From contig NZ_JAVDDV010000002.1 of the NCBI RefSeq assembly GCF_030848565.1, positions 124,001-188,000 of the forward strand: a stretch of DNA of 64,000 nt, written 5' to 3'. The position numbers and the translations under genes are program-made. Below the pieces are notes generated by a model. It saw only the letters and a list, made by a program, of their open reading frames with translations. It did no database searches and was not told the DNA's origin. Origin of the DNA: Natronolimnohabitans sp. A-GB9 (GTDB lineage: Archaea > Halobacteriota > Halobacteria > Halobacteriales > Natrialbaceae). The first letter of the stretch is position 1. Each line of letters opens with the position of its first letter. This document shows positions 25,373 through 34,838 of the stretch, in pieces.

Positions 25373-26020
25373 TCAGTTCGTCAGCTCCTCGAGTTTGCGG
25401 TCGCGTGCCTGGGCGCTTTCGGTGACGCGTTCGGAGAACTCGTCGACGCGGTCTTTGATTTCCTCGCGGGTCGCCTCGGGGGAGAATCCGTCGGACATCG
25501 TCAACAGCCGGACGAACGCGCGGAGCTCTTCGTCGGTGAGCTGGGCGAACTCCTCGTTTTCCAGTTTCTCGATGACGTCGTCGACGTCGATTTGGCCGAC
25601 CGGCTCGACGTTGAACTCGACGTTGACCATCCGGTAGTTCGAGCCGGCCAGTTGCTGTTCGGCCTTGCCGACACCCTCAGAGAGCATGTCCTTAAACGGC
25701 GTGTGATACCCCCTCGTCCCCAGATGCAAGAAGGCGAGCATGTCCGTGATCCCCTGGGTGTAGGCGTCGCGTTCCTCGTCGTCGGGATCGAACACCGTCT
25801 CCCGGTCGCGTTCCTCCATGTACTCGAAGAGGATACTGAAATCAAGAATCGCGTTTCGCACCCGACGTCGGATCCGGTTTCGCTTCTGTTTTTTCGAGTG
25901 ATCCGTGTAGTCGGTCTTCCGACCGAGCAGGAAGTCGCGATCGGAGGGCGTAAGAATTCCGCGCGGCCGATCCGAATCGGCCGCCGTCTGCAGCGACTCC
26001 GGCACGTCGTCCTGGCTCAT
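25373..26020 (-). CDS. Conserved haloarchaeal protein of unknown function
   Basis: 215 residues from ATG 26020 (MSQDDVPESLQTA). The N-terminal third holds the most distinctive block: ILTPSDRDFLLGRKTDY then KKQKRNRIRRRVRNAILDF, a basic stretch that suggests nucleic-acid or membrane-surface contact. The rest is acidic and helical (TREEIKDRVDEFSERV). No domain of known function, no membrane segment. I recall close relatives across haloarchaea, but that is not verified here. The M20 amidohydrolase starts about 1.4 kb further on; no operon partner is evident. Confidence 0.72.
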   Translation of the reverse strand: MSQDDVPESLQTAADSDRPRGILTPSDRDFLLGRKTDYTDHSKKQKRNRIRRRVRNAILDFSILFEYMEERDRETVFDPDDEERDAYTQGITDMLAFLHLGTRGYHTPFKDMLSEGVGKAEQQLAGSNYRMVNVEFNVEPVGQIDVDDVIEKLENEEFAQLTDEELRAFVRLLTMSDGFSPEATREEIKDRVDEFSERVTESAQARDRKLEELTN

Positions 26021-26105
26021 ACGTGACACACAGTGGGGCCGCGAATTAACGTTTCTGTTCTTTCAGAGATGACTACGTATTGACACAATATCCTCGAGAG
26101 GGACG

Positions 26106-27386
26106 TCAGACCGGCCGGCGGGAGAGTTCGACCGCCGTCTCGGCCAGCACCGAGACGCCGATCTCGAGGGAGTCCTCGTCGATGTCGAACGTCGGCGTGT
26201 GGTGGTTCGTCGGGTGATCGGTCCCAACGAGGAGATACGACGCGAGACCGCCACCGTCTTGGACACGTTGCATCAGGTAGGTGACGTCCTCGCTGACGCC
26301 GAACTCGGTCGTCGGCACGACGCGATCGACGCCGTCTACGTCGCGAGCGACGTCGCCGACGAGATCCCGGAGCGCGGGATGGCTGTCCGCCCGGGGCGAC
26401 TCGCTGATGACCCGCGGCGTGACGTCGCAGTCGTGCATCTCCGCGGCGGCATAACAGACGCGCTCGAGTTCGGTCCGCATGTACTCCATCAGGCCGGTCG
26501 TCTCGCCGCGGACTTCCGCTTCCATGGTGATCTCCTCGGCGATGACGTTGCTCGCGGTACCGCCCTCGATGTACCCGACGTTGACGCGGGTCATCCCGTC
26601 GCTGTGGCGGGGGATCGCGTACGCGTTCTGGATCGCCGTTGCCGCGGCCTGCATCGCGTTCCCACCCTCGTTGGGCGCTTTCCCCGCGTGGGCGCTTGCT
26701 CCTTCGAAGGTCGCCGTCAGGTGTGCCATCGCCAGGGGTTTCTCGACGCCGGCGACGATCTCGCCGGTCGAGTGGTCGAGGCCGACGTGGACCGCCAACA
26801 GGTAATCGACGTCCTCGAGGTAGCCACCCTCGGCCATCGCCTTCCCGCCGCCGGAAATCTCCTCGGCGGGCTGGAAGAAGACCTTCAGCGTCCCCGAGAA
26901 CGCACTCGCTTTGACCGCCTCGATCGTGCCGAGTGCCATCGCGATGTGGGCGTCGTGGCCACAGGCGTGCATGTAGCCGTCGTGTTCCGAGCGAAAGCCC
27001 TCCGCGGCCGGCTGGTGGTCGTCGGCCGGCGACTCCTCCATCGAGATTCCATCGAGGTCGACGCGCAGTCCCACGGTCGGTCCCGCTCCCTGCTCGAGGA
27101 CGGCGACGGCGCCGGTGTTGCCGCCGGTCATCCGCTCGAGGACGTCCTCACGGACGCCGGCCTCACGGGCCCGCTCGAGCCAGGGTTCGACCGCCTCGTC
27201 GTCGGGGACGGCCATCCGTTCGTCCGCTGCCAGCGCCTCGCGACCGACGGCGATCTCGTCGACGCCGATGCGCTCGAGTTCGTCGACGACGCGGGCCGTC
27301 GTCCGGAACTCCCGCCACCCAGGTTCGGGATGGCGATGAAACGCCCGTCGGAGATCACGTACGCTGTTTCGCACGTTATAGGACAT
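26106..27386 (-). CDS. M20 family metallo-amidohydrolase (N-acyl-L-amino acid amidohydrolase type)
   Basis: 426 residues. HACGHDAHIAMAL is the first metal-site motif, GLRVDLDGISM the conserved strand before it, EEISGGGKAMAEGG the acidic catalytic region, and GTDHPTNHHTPTFDIDED the last metal ligand region. This is the aminoacylase/carboxypeptidase G2 dimetal hydrolase fold. It would release acyl groups or cleave amide bonds of N-acyl amino acids in the cytosol. A fragment of a close paralog lies at 21743-22000, so the gene was duplicated and one copy decayed. The long N-terminal segment between RAFHRHPEPGWREFRTT and the metal site carries an insert (EAVEPWLERAREAG). Confidence 0.93.
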   Translation of the reverse strand: MSYNVRNSVRDLRRAFHRHPEPGWREFRTTARVVDELERIGVDEIAVGREALAADERMAVPDDEAVEPWLERAREAGVREDVLERMTGGNTGAVAVLEQGAGPTVGLRVDLDGISMEESPADDHQPAAEGFRSEHDGYMHACGHDAHIAMALGTIEAVKASAFSGTLKVFFQPAEEISGGGKAMAEGGYLEDVDYLLAVHVGLDHSTGEIVAGVEKPLAMAHLTATFEGASAHAGKAPNEGGNAMQAAATAIQNAYAIPRHSDGMTRVNVGYIEGGTASNVIAEEITMEAEVRGETTGLMEYMRTELERVCYAAAEMHDCDVTPRVISESPRADSHPALRDLVGDVARDVDGVDRVVPTTEFGVSEDVTYLMQRVQDGGGLASYLLVGTDHPTNHHTPTFDIDEDSLEIGVSVLAETAVELSRRPV

Positions 27387-27626
27387 TCTTGCCGCTTTTA
27401 GGCGCGGGAACTACTTAATCGTGGTTAATAATCGTCTCAGAGCGCTTCGCTGCCGGACGGATCGGGTTCACTCGTCGACTGCGACGGTATAGGGAGGTCC
27501 CTGATATCGAACCCCGAACCGGTCACGTCCCACTCTTTTCGGGACTGTAACAGGTAGATCTATCCGCCGAATCGGGCAGGCTAAATATCGCCGTCCGTTT
27601 TCATCGGGACGAGTTGGTTCCCGTCG

Positions 27627-28802
27627 ATGCGCTGGCGATATCGAGAGACCGTCCTCGCGCTGTGTACGCTCGCCTTTCTGGTTACGATGATGGGGCGACT
27701 GGCTATCAGCCCCGTTATCCCCGAGATCGTCGAGACGTTTGCCGTCTCGAACGCGGTCGTCGGGCTCTCGCTGACCGGGATGTGGCTGGCGTACGGTCTC
27801 TCCCAGTATCCAAGCGGTGTCCTCGCGGATCGGTACGGGGAGCGATCGATCATCCTCGTCGCCGTCGGTGGGTCGGCGCTGGCTGCCCTAGCCGTTTCGA
27901 TCACGCCCGCGTTCGCGTTGTTTTTCCTCGCGACGATCCTGCTTGGCGCGGTCGCGGGGTTACACTACAGTGTCGCGACGACGCTGCTTGCACGCACCTA
28001 CGACGGCAACGTCGGCGCCGCCATCGGCGTTCACAACTCCGGTGCGACGGTCGCTGGTCTGGTCACGCCGGTCGCCGTCGCGTGGCTTGCGATCCATTTT
28101 GGGTGGCGAGTCGCCGTCGCCGCGGTCGCAGTGGTAGGGATCCCCGCGACGGTGCTTTTCGCCTGGAAGGTTCGCCCGACCGAACCCCGCCGTCCCGAGA
28201 CGCCACTCCGGGATCGGTTCCAGGTCAGCGTCGTCCGTGATCTCCTCTCGCGGCCGGCGGTCGCGTTCACGCTCGTGATCGCTATCATCGGCGAGTTCGC
28301 CTGGCAGGGGACGGCGTCGTTCTTGCCGACCTTTCTCATCGAACACCACGAGGCGTCGACGACCCTGGCAGGGACGCTCTTCTCAGTGTACTTCGTCGTC
28401 CAGGGTGTCGCCCAGGTCGGCGTCGGAGCCGTCTCCGACCGGTTCGGTCGCGACCGTGCCCTCGCCGGCTGTATGTTCGCTGGCGTCGTCGGATTCGGAC
28501 TGCTCGTGACGGCGTCGGGACTTCCAGCGATCGTCGTCAGTGTCGCGTTCGTCGGGGTCGCCATGAGTTTCGGTTCGGCGCTCATGCCCCGGTTCCTGAA
28601 TGCGTTCTCCGACGAAGAACAAAACGCCGGCTTCGGCCTCGTCCGGACCGTCTACATGATCGTCGCCTCGCTTGGCTCCGTCGTCGTCGGACTGCTCGCG
28701 GACCTGTTCGGCTGGGCGGTCGCCTTCGGTTTTCTCGGCGCCGCCCTCGCCGCGGTCGCGATCGCGATCGTGATCAATGGGGCACTCGAGCTCGGATACT
28801 GA
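27627..28802 (+). CDS. Major facilitator superfamily transporter
   Basis: 391 residues, about 12 membrane segments in two six-helix halves. The loop between helices 2 and 3 reads GVLADRYGERSIILVAVGG, the MFS motif A (GxLaDrxGrR), and a second copy AVSDRFGRDRALAG appears in the C-terminal half. The central loop (KVRPTEPRRPETPLRDRFQ) is cytoplasmic. The C-terminal half also contains MSFGSALMPRFLNAFSDEEQ. The family covers drug, sugar and anion carriers and nothing here decides the substrate. Start ATG 27627 follows GATG without a clear ribosome-binding site. Confidence 0.9.
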   Translation: MRWRYRETVLALCTLAFLVTMMGRLAISPVIPEIVETFAVSNAVVGLSLTGMWLAYGLSQYPSGVLADRYGERSIILVAVGGSALAALAVSITPAFALFFLATILLGAVAGLHYSVATTLLARTYDGNVGAAIGVHNSGATVAGLVTPVAVAWLAIHFGWRVAVAAVAVVGIPATVLFAWKVRPTEPRRPETPLRDRFQVSVVRDLLSRPAVAFTLVIAIIGEFAWQGTASFLPTFLIEHHEASTTLAGTLFSVYFVVQGVAQVGVGAVSDRFGRDRALAGCMFAGVVGFGLLVTASGLPAIVVSVAFVGVAMSFGSALMPRFLNAFSDEEQNAGFGLVRTVYMIVASLGSVVVGLLADLFGWAVAFGFLGAALAAVAIAIVINGALELGY

Positions 28803-28877
28803 CGGCGTTCAACAGTACGAGAACGGAAAACGGGGTCTCGAACCCGGTATGGCGCCGGACCCTCGAGACGACTCGAG

Positions 28878-28985
28878 CTACGCGAGTTCGGCGATCGCGT
28901 CCATCTCGACGCGGACGTCCTCCGGGAGCTGCGAGACCTCGACGCAGACCCGAGCCGGGGGCTCGTCGCCGACAGCGGGAAGCCA
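28878..28985 (-). pseudogene. C-terminal remnant of a RidA family gene
   Basis: In one minus-strand frame the last 35 codons read LPAVGDEPPARVCVEVSQLP, EDVRVEMDAIAELA, then TAG (plus coordinates 28880-28878). This is the C-terminal end of RidA (Rid enamine/imine deaminases end in RxxVxVxxLPxxxxVEIEAIA). No start or upstream RidA core is visible; the sequence before it (GPRWCW) has no RidA similarity. The fragment lies 26 bases beyond the stop of the LarA-type gene and points towards the MFS gene end. Confidence 0.75.
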
Positions 28986-29010
28986 ACACCACCGAGGGCC
29001 TTCGCGGAGG

Positions 29011-30246
29011 TCACGTGTCGGGATCGACGAGCAACGTGTTCAACGCGTCCGGGACCACGAGCACCTCGCTGCCGGACTCGAGTGCGTCGGCTACGTCGGC
29101 TTCGGCGTGCATGAGACAGTCCTCGACGACCGTGGGCGCCTCGCTGTTCGTGATATAGAGGTCGTGCTCCCGGAGGACGCGGGCGACGACGAACGCCCGC
29201 TGGGCGCCGGGCTCGTACCCCTCGCGCATCGCTCGATAGAGGGTTTCAGCGTCGTTCGCCCCGCTCAGTCGGCGATAGAATCGTTGCTCGCCGGTGCCGT
29301 CGCCGACGCCTTCCGGCAGCGCGGCGGGAACGACGAGTCGGCCACCCTCTCGGAGCGGATTTCGATCCCCGAGGGCGACGTAGGTCGCCCCGCGGGTCGC
29401 CTGGTAGAGGTTCGCGTCCTTGGGCGCGCCGACGCCACAGACCACGGCGTCGAACTCGCGATCGATCGGGACCGAGAGGGCGTCTCGAGCGATGGCAGCG
29501 AGTTCGCGGACGACACGCCGGCCGTCCCCTGCGCGAACACCGAGGACGCCCGCAGGGCCGTGGGTGAGGTTGACCGAGAAGTCCAGGCCGGCGAGGTCGC
29601 CGGCCGCGTCGAGCGTCTCGCGGAACGGGTTCCCCTCGACGCGGCCCAGTCGGACACCTTCGCGGGCGAGCATCTCTGGGCCGTGCGTGTATCGGATGAG
29701 CGACTCGCCCCCGGCGCCGATGACGACGGTCTTCGCGCCGCCGCTGAAGCCCGCATACTGGTGGGGCTCGACGACACCCGTCGAGAGCACCGTGTCGGCG
29801 TCGGCGACCGGTTCGCCGATCTCGACGGGGACCTCGCCGTCGGCTACCGTCCCCACCACCACGACCGATTCGGGATCGTGATTCGCCGCCAGATCAGCAT
29901 GCGGACCGAGCATCGCCTCGATCTCGTCGTCGGTCATCGGTCGATGGAGACCGAGCCCGATCACGACCGTCACCTGCTCGCGCTCGATTCCACACGCCGC
30001 GAGGCGCTCGAGCAAGACGTCAAGCAGGATATCGTCGGGCGCCTTGCGAGTCACGTCGGTGACGACGATCGTGACGTCGTCGTCGGGGTCGACTCGGGTC
30101 GAAAGCGGCGCTCCGAGCGGGTCCTCGAGCGCCCGCTGGGCGGCCTCGCGAACGTCGACCGGTTCGCCGCCCGGCGGGTCGGCGACCGTCGTCGGACAGT
30201 CCGGCACGGCGGGATCGATCGTTCCGGCTCCGAGTGGTATTTCCAT
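29011..30246 (-). CDS. LarA-type nickel-dependent racemase family protein
   Basis: 411 residues. The residues that act in lactate racemase are in place: His101 in IGLGLHRPMT, His162 and Lys172 in EPHQYAGFSGGAKTVV, ten apart as in Lactiplantibacillus LarA (His174/Lys184). The N-terminal domain carries DVTIVVTDVTRKAPDD and the middle ESLIRYTHGPEML with RVEGNPFRE. LarA enzymes racemise or epimerise 2-hydroxyacids using a nickel-pincer nucleotide; some members use other substrates. The pincer-making LarB/C/E genes are not in this window. Function as lactate racemase is likely by motif but not proven. Confidence 0.87.
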   Translation of the reverse strand: MEIPLGAGTIDPAVPDCPTTVADPPGGEPVDVREAAQRALEDPLGAPLSTRVDPDDDVTIVVTDVTRKAPDDILLDVLLERLAACGIEREQVTVVIGLGLHRPMTDDEIEAMLGPHADLAANHDPESVVVVGTVADGEVPVEIGEPVADADTVLSTGVVEPHQYAGFSGGAKTVVIGAGGESLIRYTHGPEMLAREGVRLGRVEGNPFRETLDAAGDLAGLDFSVNLTHGPAGVLGVRAGDGRRVVRELAAIARDALSVPIDREFDAVVCGVGAPKDANLYQATRGATYVALGDRNPLREGGRLVVPAALPEGVGDGTGEQRFYRRLSGANDAETLYRAMREGYEPGAQRAFVVARVLREHDLYITNSEAPTVVEDCLMHAEADVADALESGSEVLVVPDALNTLLVDPDT

Positions 30247-30306
30247 GCTGTCGGCTCACACGGATGGCTGTAAGTCAGTTCCGGCGTCCCCGTGAGTTCG
30301 TCCGGT

Positions 30307-31149
30307 TTAGAACTGCGACCGGAGCGCAGCGCCGGCCGACGCCAGCCGCCCGACCACGAGCGGCGCGGAGAACACCCACGCGACGAGGACGGCATAGAGG
30401 GCGACGAGCAGTGGTGCGACCTCGACGACCGTCTCCATCGTCCGGAGCCCTACGACGATGCCACCGCCGACGGCGACGAGGACGAGTCCCTCGAGTCGCG
30501 AACGCAGAGCCGGCAGTCGATCGATCCGGCCGGCGGTGAGAACCCCGCCGATCGCACCGCCGAGCGCAAGGACGCTGTCTGTAGTCCCACCGGTGAGGAA
30601 GACGGCCGGAACCGCGAAGACGGCCGCGATCGCGAACCCGAGGGTCGGAATCGAACGCGTGAGTCGGTTCATCGCGGCGACGAAGACGATCCCGAGGACG
30701 ATGCCGACGATCACGTCGCCGAGATAGTGGACCCCGAGGACGACTCGAGACAGCGAGATGGCGACGATGATCGCCGCGGCCGCCGTCATCGCTCGCCAGT
30801 CCCGCAGGCGATCGAAGACCGAGATCAGCCCGCCGTAGACGACCGTCGCCGCGAAGGCGTGGCCGCTCGGGAAGCCGTAGCCGTCGATCTCGAGTGGTGT
30901 GAGAAGCGCCGATTCGGGCGGCCGCGGGAGTCCGAGTACGGTCTCGAGAGTCAACATGAATCCGAGTCCCGCGACGGCGTAGCTGATCACGAGCGCACTT
31001 CGCCGCCTGTCGTGACACCAGAACAACACCGCGAGCAGAACCATCAGTGTCGTCGGGCCGCCGAGTTCGGTGATCGCGACGACGACGTCGGCGTACTCGG
31101 CCGGGACGGCCCCACGGATGGGTTCGCTCTCGTCCTCGAGACGTATCAC
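30307..31149 (-). CDS. PAP2 family membrane phosphatase
   Basis: 280 residues, about six to eight membrane segments. The three PAP2 motifs are present: LGLPRPPES (weak first motif with RP), YGFPSGHAFA (residues 91-100), and SRVVLGVHYLGDVIVG with the catalytic histidine and arginine pair (134-149). The family removes phosphate from lipid phosphates such as prenyl diphosphates or phosphatidate-like lipids. GTG 31149 is the start; it overlaps the stop of the lipoprotein gene upstream (GTGA), so the two are probably translationally coupled. The C-terminal half has further hydrophobic segments, longer than the PAP2 core. Confidence 0.87.
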   Translation of the reverse strand: MIRLEDESEPIRGAVPAEYADVVVAITELGGPTTLMVLLAVLFWCHDRRRSALVISYAVAGLGFMLTLETVLGLPRPPESALLTPLEIDGYGFPSGHAFAATVVYGGLISVFDRLRDWRAMTAAAAIIVAISLSRVVLGVHYLGDVIVGIVLGIVFVAAMNRLTRSIPTLGFAIAAVFAVPAVFLTGGTTDSVLALGGAIGGVLTAGRIDRLPALRSRLEGLVLVAVGGGIVVGLRTMETVVEVAPLLVALYAVLVAWVFSAPLVVGRLASAGAALRSQF

Positions 31150-31826
31150 ACGAGCGGATCGTCAGCCGATGATAAAGATGACTCGTTCTCTGTCGCCGAC
31201 GCGGCTCGTTCGGCGATGCCGACGAACGTCGACTCGGGGAGGGTGTGCTCGATCGCGTCATCGGTGTCTGCGATCACCGTCGTGGTCGCGTCTGCCGGCG
31301 GCGACACGCTGCAGTGGAAGACGCCGTGGTCCAGTTCGTCGAACGTGACGACGCGGTCGTCGACGTCGAGGAGTGTCTCGTCCTCGAGGGAGATCACGTT
31401 CCAGTCGGCAAACGAGACGAACGACTCGTTCGCGAAGACGTGGTGAGTGAATCCGTCGTCGAACACCGGGGCGATGAACGCACCTTTCACGGCCGTCGAG
31501 AGATCGCGGCCGACGTGGATCCCGTCCGGTGAACGGTCGCCCTCGACGCCGACGACGAGATCGAATACCGTCTCCGGATCCGCGTACACGATCGTCTTCT
31601 GCTCCTCGTCGACCGTAATCTCGTCGCCGACGAAGGCGGGGTAGTCCACGACTCCACCCGTCGTGGCGGTTTCGACCATCGGGCCCGCGTCGTCTCCGTC
31701 CGGATCGACCGTCGACCGGTTCGACCCGTCGCCAGCGCCGGCGGGTTCGTCGAAACAACCGGCAAGCACCCCCGAAACGCCACACCCGACCGCAGCGAGC
31801 GCTCGCCGTCTGGAACGTTCCATCAT
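31146..31826 (-). CDS. Predicted Tat-exported lipoprotein, hypothetical
   Basis: 226 residues. The N-terminus MMERSRRRALAAVGCGVSGVLAGC shows a twin-arginine signal followed by a lipobox-like LAGC, so it is probably exported by Tat and lipid-anchored by the cysteine at about residue 24 (RRR is a minimal Tat motif). The acidic mature part begins with a flexible stretch (EPAGAGDGSNRS) and then a beta-rich domain (DYPAFVGDEITVDEEQKTIVY). No known fold is recognised. It precedes and overlaps the PAP2 gene, suggesting a membrane-surface partner. ATG 31823 could also be the start. Confidence 0.72.
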   Translation of the reverse strand: MMERSRRRALAAVGCGVSGVLAGCFDEPAGAGDGSNRSTVDPDGDDAGPMVETATTGGVVDYPAFVGDEITVDEEQKTIVYADPETVFDLVVGVEGDRSPDGIHVGRDLSTAVKGAFIAPVFDDGFTHHVFANESFVSFADWNVISLEDETLLDVDDRVVTFDELDHGVFHCSVSPPADATTTVIADTDDAIEHTLPESTFVGIAERAASATENESSLSSADDPLV

Positions 31827-31938
31827 TCTCGATGAAATACGTCACTAGAGACAAATACGTTACTCTCGGCTGCGGTATTCGAGACTCCAGTATCCGAAAC
31901 TGCAACATTCGAGTCTCAGACGTCGAGGGGTGGGGCTG

Positions 31939-34689
31939 CTACGTTCGTGCCCACTCGAGCATCCGCTCGTAGACGGGATCCGACGCCAGCGCGGTCGAAT
32001 CGCCGACGAGGACGAGCGCGCGTTTCGGACGGGTCAGGGCGACGTTGATCCGTCGGTAGTCCTCGAAGATCGGCCCCTCGAGCGAGCCGGTCGCAGTAAA
32101 GGAGACGACGATAAGCTCCTGGCTCGAGCCCTGGAACCGGTCGACCGTGTCGACGGTGACGGCCGCCGGCACGTGTTTTTCGATCTCCGAGACCTGTGCC
32201 CGGAAGGGTGCGATGACGCCGATCTCGGATCGCTCGAGTCCTGCGTTCTCGTAGGTGTCGATCAGGTCGGCGATCCGTGTGGCCTCCTCGCTGTCGGTGT
32301 ACTGGCCGTCGTCGCCGGGGACGTCGACGAACGCGACCGGATCCCGCAGTTCCTCGGGGAGTGCGTCGCGGGAGACGCCCTCGAGGTCGTCCAGCGTCCG
32401 GGCGGCGACCTCGGGCTCGGCGGGCCGTAGTTGTCCGTCGTAGAACTCCCGGGAGGCAAACGCCTGAATGCGCTGGTTCATCCGGTACTGGCGATCGAGC
32501 ATGACGCCCGCGTTCGGATGCAGGTCGACGAGCCGTTCGAACAGCGACTCGGTGAGGTCGGCCGCTCGCGGTTCGTCGCCGCCCTCGGATCGGACGACCG
32601 GCGGCAACTGCTCGTGGTCGCCGACGAGGACGAACCGGTCGGCGAGGTTGATCGCCGCACAGGTTCCCGGCTCGGTCAGCTGGGCAGCCTCGTCGACCAG
32701 TGCGACGTCGAAGGCTTGCTCTTTCATCACTCGCGAGCCACAGGTCGCCGTCGTCGCTGCCACGACCTGTGCGTTCTCGAGTTCGGCGAGTCGACCTTCG
32801 GGGTCGCCGGCGCGCTCGAGACGATAGGGCTCCATATCGTCGCGGACGCCGCTTTCGGAGCCGACGCGGACGACCCGTTCGGTGTCGACGACTCCTTCGA
32901 GTTGCTCGAGCAGCGCCTCGAGGGCGTTGTCGACCGCACGGTTCGTAAACGCCGACAGCAGGACGCGGTCGCCGCGCTCGACCAACGCAGTGATCGCGCG
33001 GGCGATGGTGTAGGTCTTGCCGGTTCCCGGCGGGCCGTGAATCAACGCACAGTCTTGAGCGCCGACGGCTTTCCGGACGGCCTCGTTCTGGGCCGCGTTG
33101 TTGTCGATAAACGTCTCTTCGGGGTGATCGAACGTCGGCGTTTCACGGCCGAACAGCACGTCCTTCCGCCGTTCGTCGCCTTTCAGGAGACAGTCGTGTA
33201 ACGCGGTGAGCAGGCGATCGGTCGTCAGTTCGGAGGGGTAGACGTCCAAACGCGTCACTGCGACCGGCTCGTCGGCCGTCAACACGACCTCCTCGTCCAA
33301 TCGCTCGATACGCGCGAGTTCGGAATCCCCTCGGACGGGATGGCCGTTGCTCGCAAGCACCAGATCCCCCTCCCGGAGTTTCGAGGTCGCGCCGCCGGTC
33401 CGGCGAGCGCGCAGTTCCCACCGCCCCTCCTCGAGTTCCCGTTTCCCGACGAACTCGAGGTCGATCAGTGCGCGGTCGTCGTCGGCTCGCTCCTGGGCGT
33501 CTTGCTCCCAGAGCTTGGCGTACTCGCGGTGGACCGCCCGGCGTTCCTCCTCGATCGCGTGATAGAATCGCTCGAAGTACTCGCGTTCGTCCTCGGGGAG
33601 CGGCGTCCCGATCTGGCCGGCCTTGGACTCCTGGTCGAGCCGACCCGAGACGACCATACAGGTGTCCTGTTCGAAGCAGTACTCGCATTTCGCGTCGCCC
33701 TCGTAACCCGTCGGAACGTCGCCGGCGACCTCCATCGCAGCGATCTCGTTGCGCACTCGGACGACGAACTGCAGGAGTCCCTCGCCCATCGAGAACTCCT
33801 TTGCCGGAGTGAGATCGCCGGTCTCCTCGTTGCGGTCGAGCGCCGAGTTCTTCGTGTACAGAAGCGTCCCGGTGTCGACCGAGCCGCCGTGTTCCTCGAG
33901 CAACAGCGCGTAGCAGGCGGCCTGGACCTTGTCCTTGAATCGGGGTTCTTTCTTGAGGTTCTTCCCCGTCTTGAGCTCGACCGGTGCGCCACGCCGGATC
34001 GCGTCGGCCCGGCCCCGGATGCCGAACGTCTCGCTGATGAGCAGTTGCTCGGAGCGCCAGTCGTCTTCCGCCGTGAGTCTGCCCTGCTCGAGCCAGCCCT
34101 CGATGGCTTTCGCGTTTTCGCGGACGTCCTCGGCGACGGCGTCGGGCGTCTCGCCCAGCAGGCCGAGTTCGAGGCCGCGTTCCTCGACGCGGGCGTCGAT
34201 CGACGCCGCTAACTCTCGGCCCCGGAGCAGGTCACCGAACACCTCGTGGACGAGCGTCCCCTTCACGACGGGGTAGTTAAGCGGGATTCCCGAGAGCTTG
34301 TTTAGATAGTAGAGGCGGGGACACTCGACCCAGCTACGGATCGACGTCACGTTTACCAGAAAGCTCGGCTCGACGACGACGTAGGAGTCGCCCGTCGTCG
34401 AGTACTGAGTCTCGCCCCGGTATTCGTCTTCCTCGGCGTCGGTGACCAGCAGCTCCATCCCCGGCTCGAGCAGCTCGGCCGACTCGGTCCACTTACCCCA
34501 CAGCGTCACCGTCGTAGTCGCCTCCGTGGCGGCCGTCGGCTCGGCGACGCCGCCGTCTCGAGCCACCGTTTCGGGATCGTCGCTCTCGTCGGTGCGGTTC
34601 AACGGCACCTCGGCGAGGTCGCTCTCGCCGTAGCTCGTCGACACCGTCCGCATCTCGACCTCGCCCGCGACGGTTCCGCGTACGTACAC
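31939..34689 (-). CDS. Dna2-like nuclease-helicase (Cas4-type nuclease plus SF1 helicase)
   Basis: 916 residues. After an OB-like N-terminus, residues about 115-360 form a Cas4/PD-(D/E)XK nuclease with a cysteine-framed iron-sulfur site: SWVECPRLYYLNKLSG near 120 and CEYCFEQDTC near 334, and the catalytic ELKTGK. The C-terminal half is a superfamily 1B helicase: IHGPPGTGKTYTIARAI near 551 (Walker A), VALVDEAAQLTEP near 664 (motif II), and QGSSQELIVVSFTA then NVALTRPKRALVLVGD (motifs V/VI). This domain order matches archaeal Dna2, which processes 5' flaps and DNA ends in replication and repair. GTG 34689 is the start. Confidence 0.9.
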   Translation of the reverse strand: MYVRGTVAGEVEMRTVSTSYGESDLAEVPLNRTDESDDPETVARDGGVAEPTAATEATTTVTLWGKWTESAELLEPGMELLVTDAEEDEYRGETQYSTTGDSYVVVEPSFLVNVTSIRSWVECPRLYYLNKLSGIPLNYPVVKGTLVHEVFGDLLRGRELAASIDARVEERGLELGLLGETPDAVAEDVRENAKAIEGWLEQGRLTAEDDWRSEQLLISETFGIRGRADAIRRGAPVELKTGKNLKKEPRFKDKVQAACYALLLEEHGGSVDTGTLLYTKNSALDRNEETGDLTPAKEFSMGEGLLQFVVRVRNEIAAMEVAGDVPTGYEGDAKCEYCFEQDTCMVVSGRLDQESKAGQIGTPLPEDEREYFERFYHAIEEERRAVHREYAKLWEQDAQERADDDRALIDLEFVGKRELEEGRWELRARRTGGATSKLREGDLVLASNGHPVRGDSELARIERLDEEVVLTADEPVAVTRLDVYPSELTTDRLLTALHDCLLKGDERRKDVLFGRETPTFDHPEETFIDNNAAQNEAVRKAVGAQDCALIHGPPGTGKTYTIARAITALVERGDRVLLSAFTNRAVDNALEALLEQLEGVVDTERVVRVGSESGVRDDMEPYRLERAGDPEGRLAELENAQVVAATTATCGSRVMKEQAFDVALVDEAAQLTEPGTCAAINLADRFVLVGDHEQLPPVVRSEGGDEPRAADLTESLFERLVDLHPNAGVMLDRQYRMNQRIQAFASREFYDGQLRPAEPEVAARTLDDLEGVSRDALPEELRDPVAFVDVPGDDGQYTDSEEATRIADLIDTYENAGLERSEIGVIAPFRAQVSEIEKHVPAAVTVDTVDRFQGSSQELIVVSFTATGSLEGPIFEDYRRINVALTRPKRALVLVGDSTALASDPVYERMLEWART

Positions 34690-34759
34690 GACTGTTCGTC
34701 ACGGACGAGTCCTCAAAAACGCTATCGGTCGCGGCCGCCGACGCGTCGTTCCTCCGTCG

Positions 34760-34838
34760 TCCGGACTGCTGTCCCGATCGCCCGCCGATCGCCAGGGTGG
34801 GGGCGGCGATCGGTGGGCAGTGACGACAGGAGACCGTA
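34760..34838. repeat. Family B gene-end element, 79 bp, CCGATCGCC-hairpin variant
   Basis: Left end TCCGGACTGCTGTCCCGA, core CGCCGATCGCC ... GGCGATCGG, right end TGACGACAGGAGACCGTA. The next three bases are the TAA stop (minus strand) of the ATP-grasp gene. It matches 20511-20589 in length and hairpin. With the copy at 38310-38367 it brackets the ATP-grasp/AsnB-like pair. Confidence 0.8.

Noticed and set aside
26199-27401. 400-codon plus-strand frame opposite the M20 gene
   Set aside because: Shadow frame; the M20 metal-site motifs lie on the minus strand.
28777-31446. Long plus-strand frames opposite the LarA-type and PAP2 genes
   Set aside because: Antisense to genes with complete catalytic motifs; translations are R/D-rich low-complexity.
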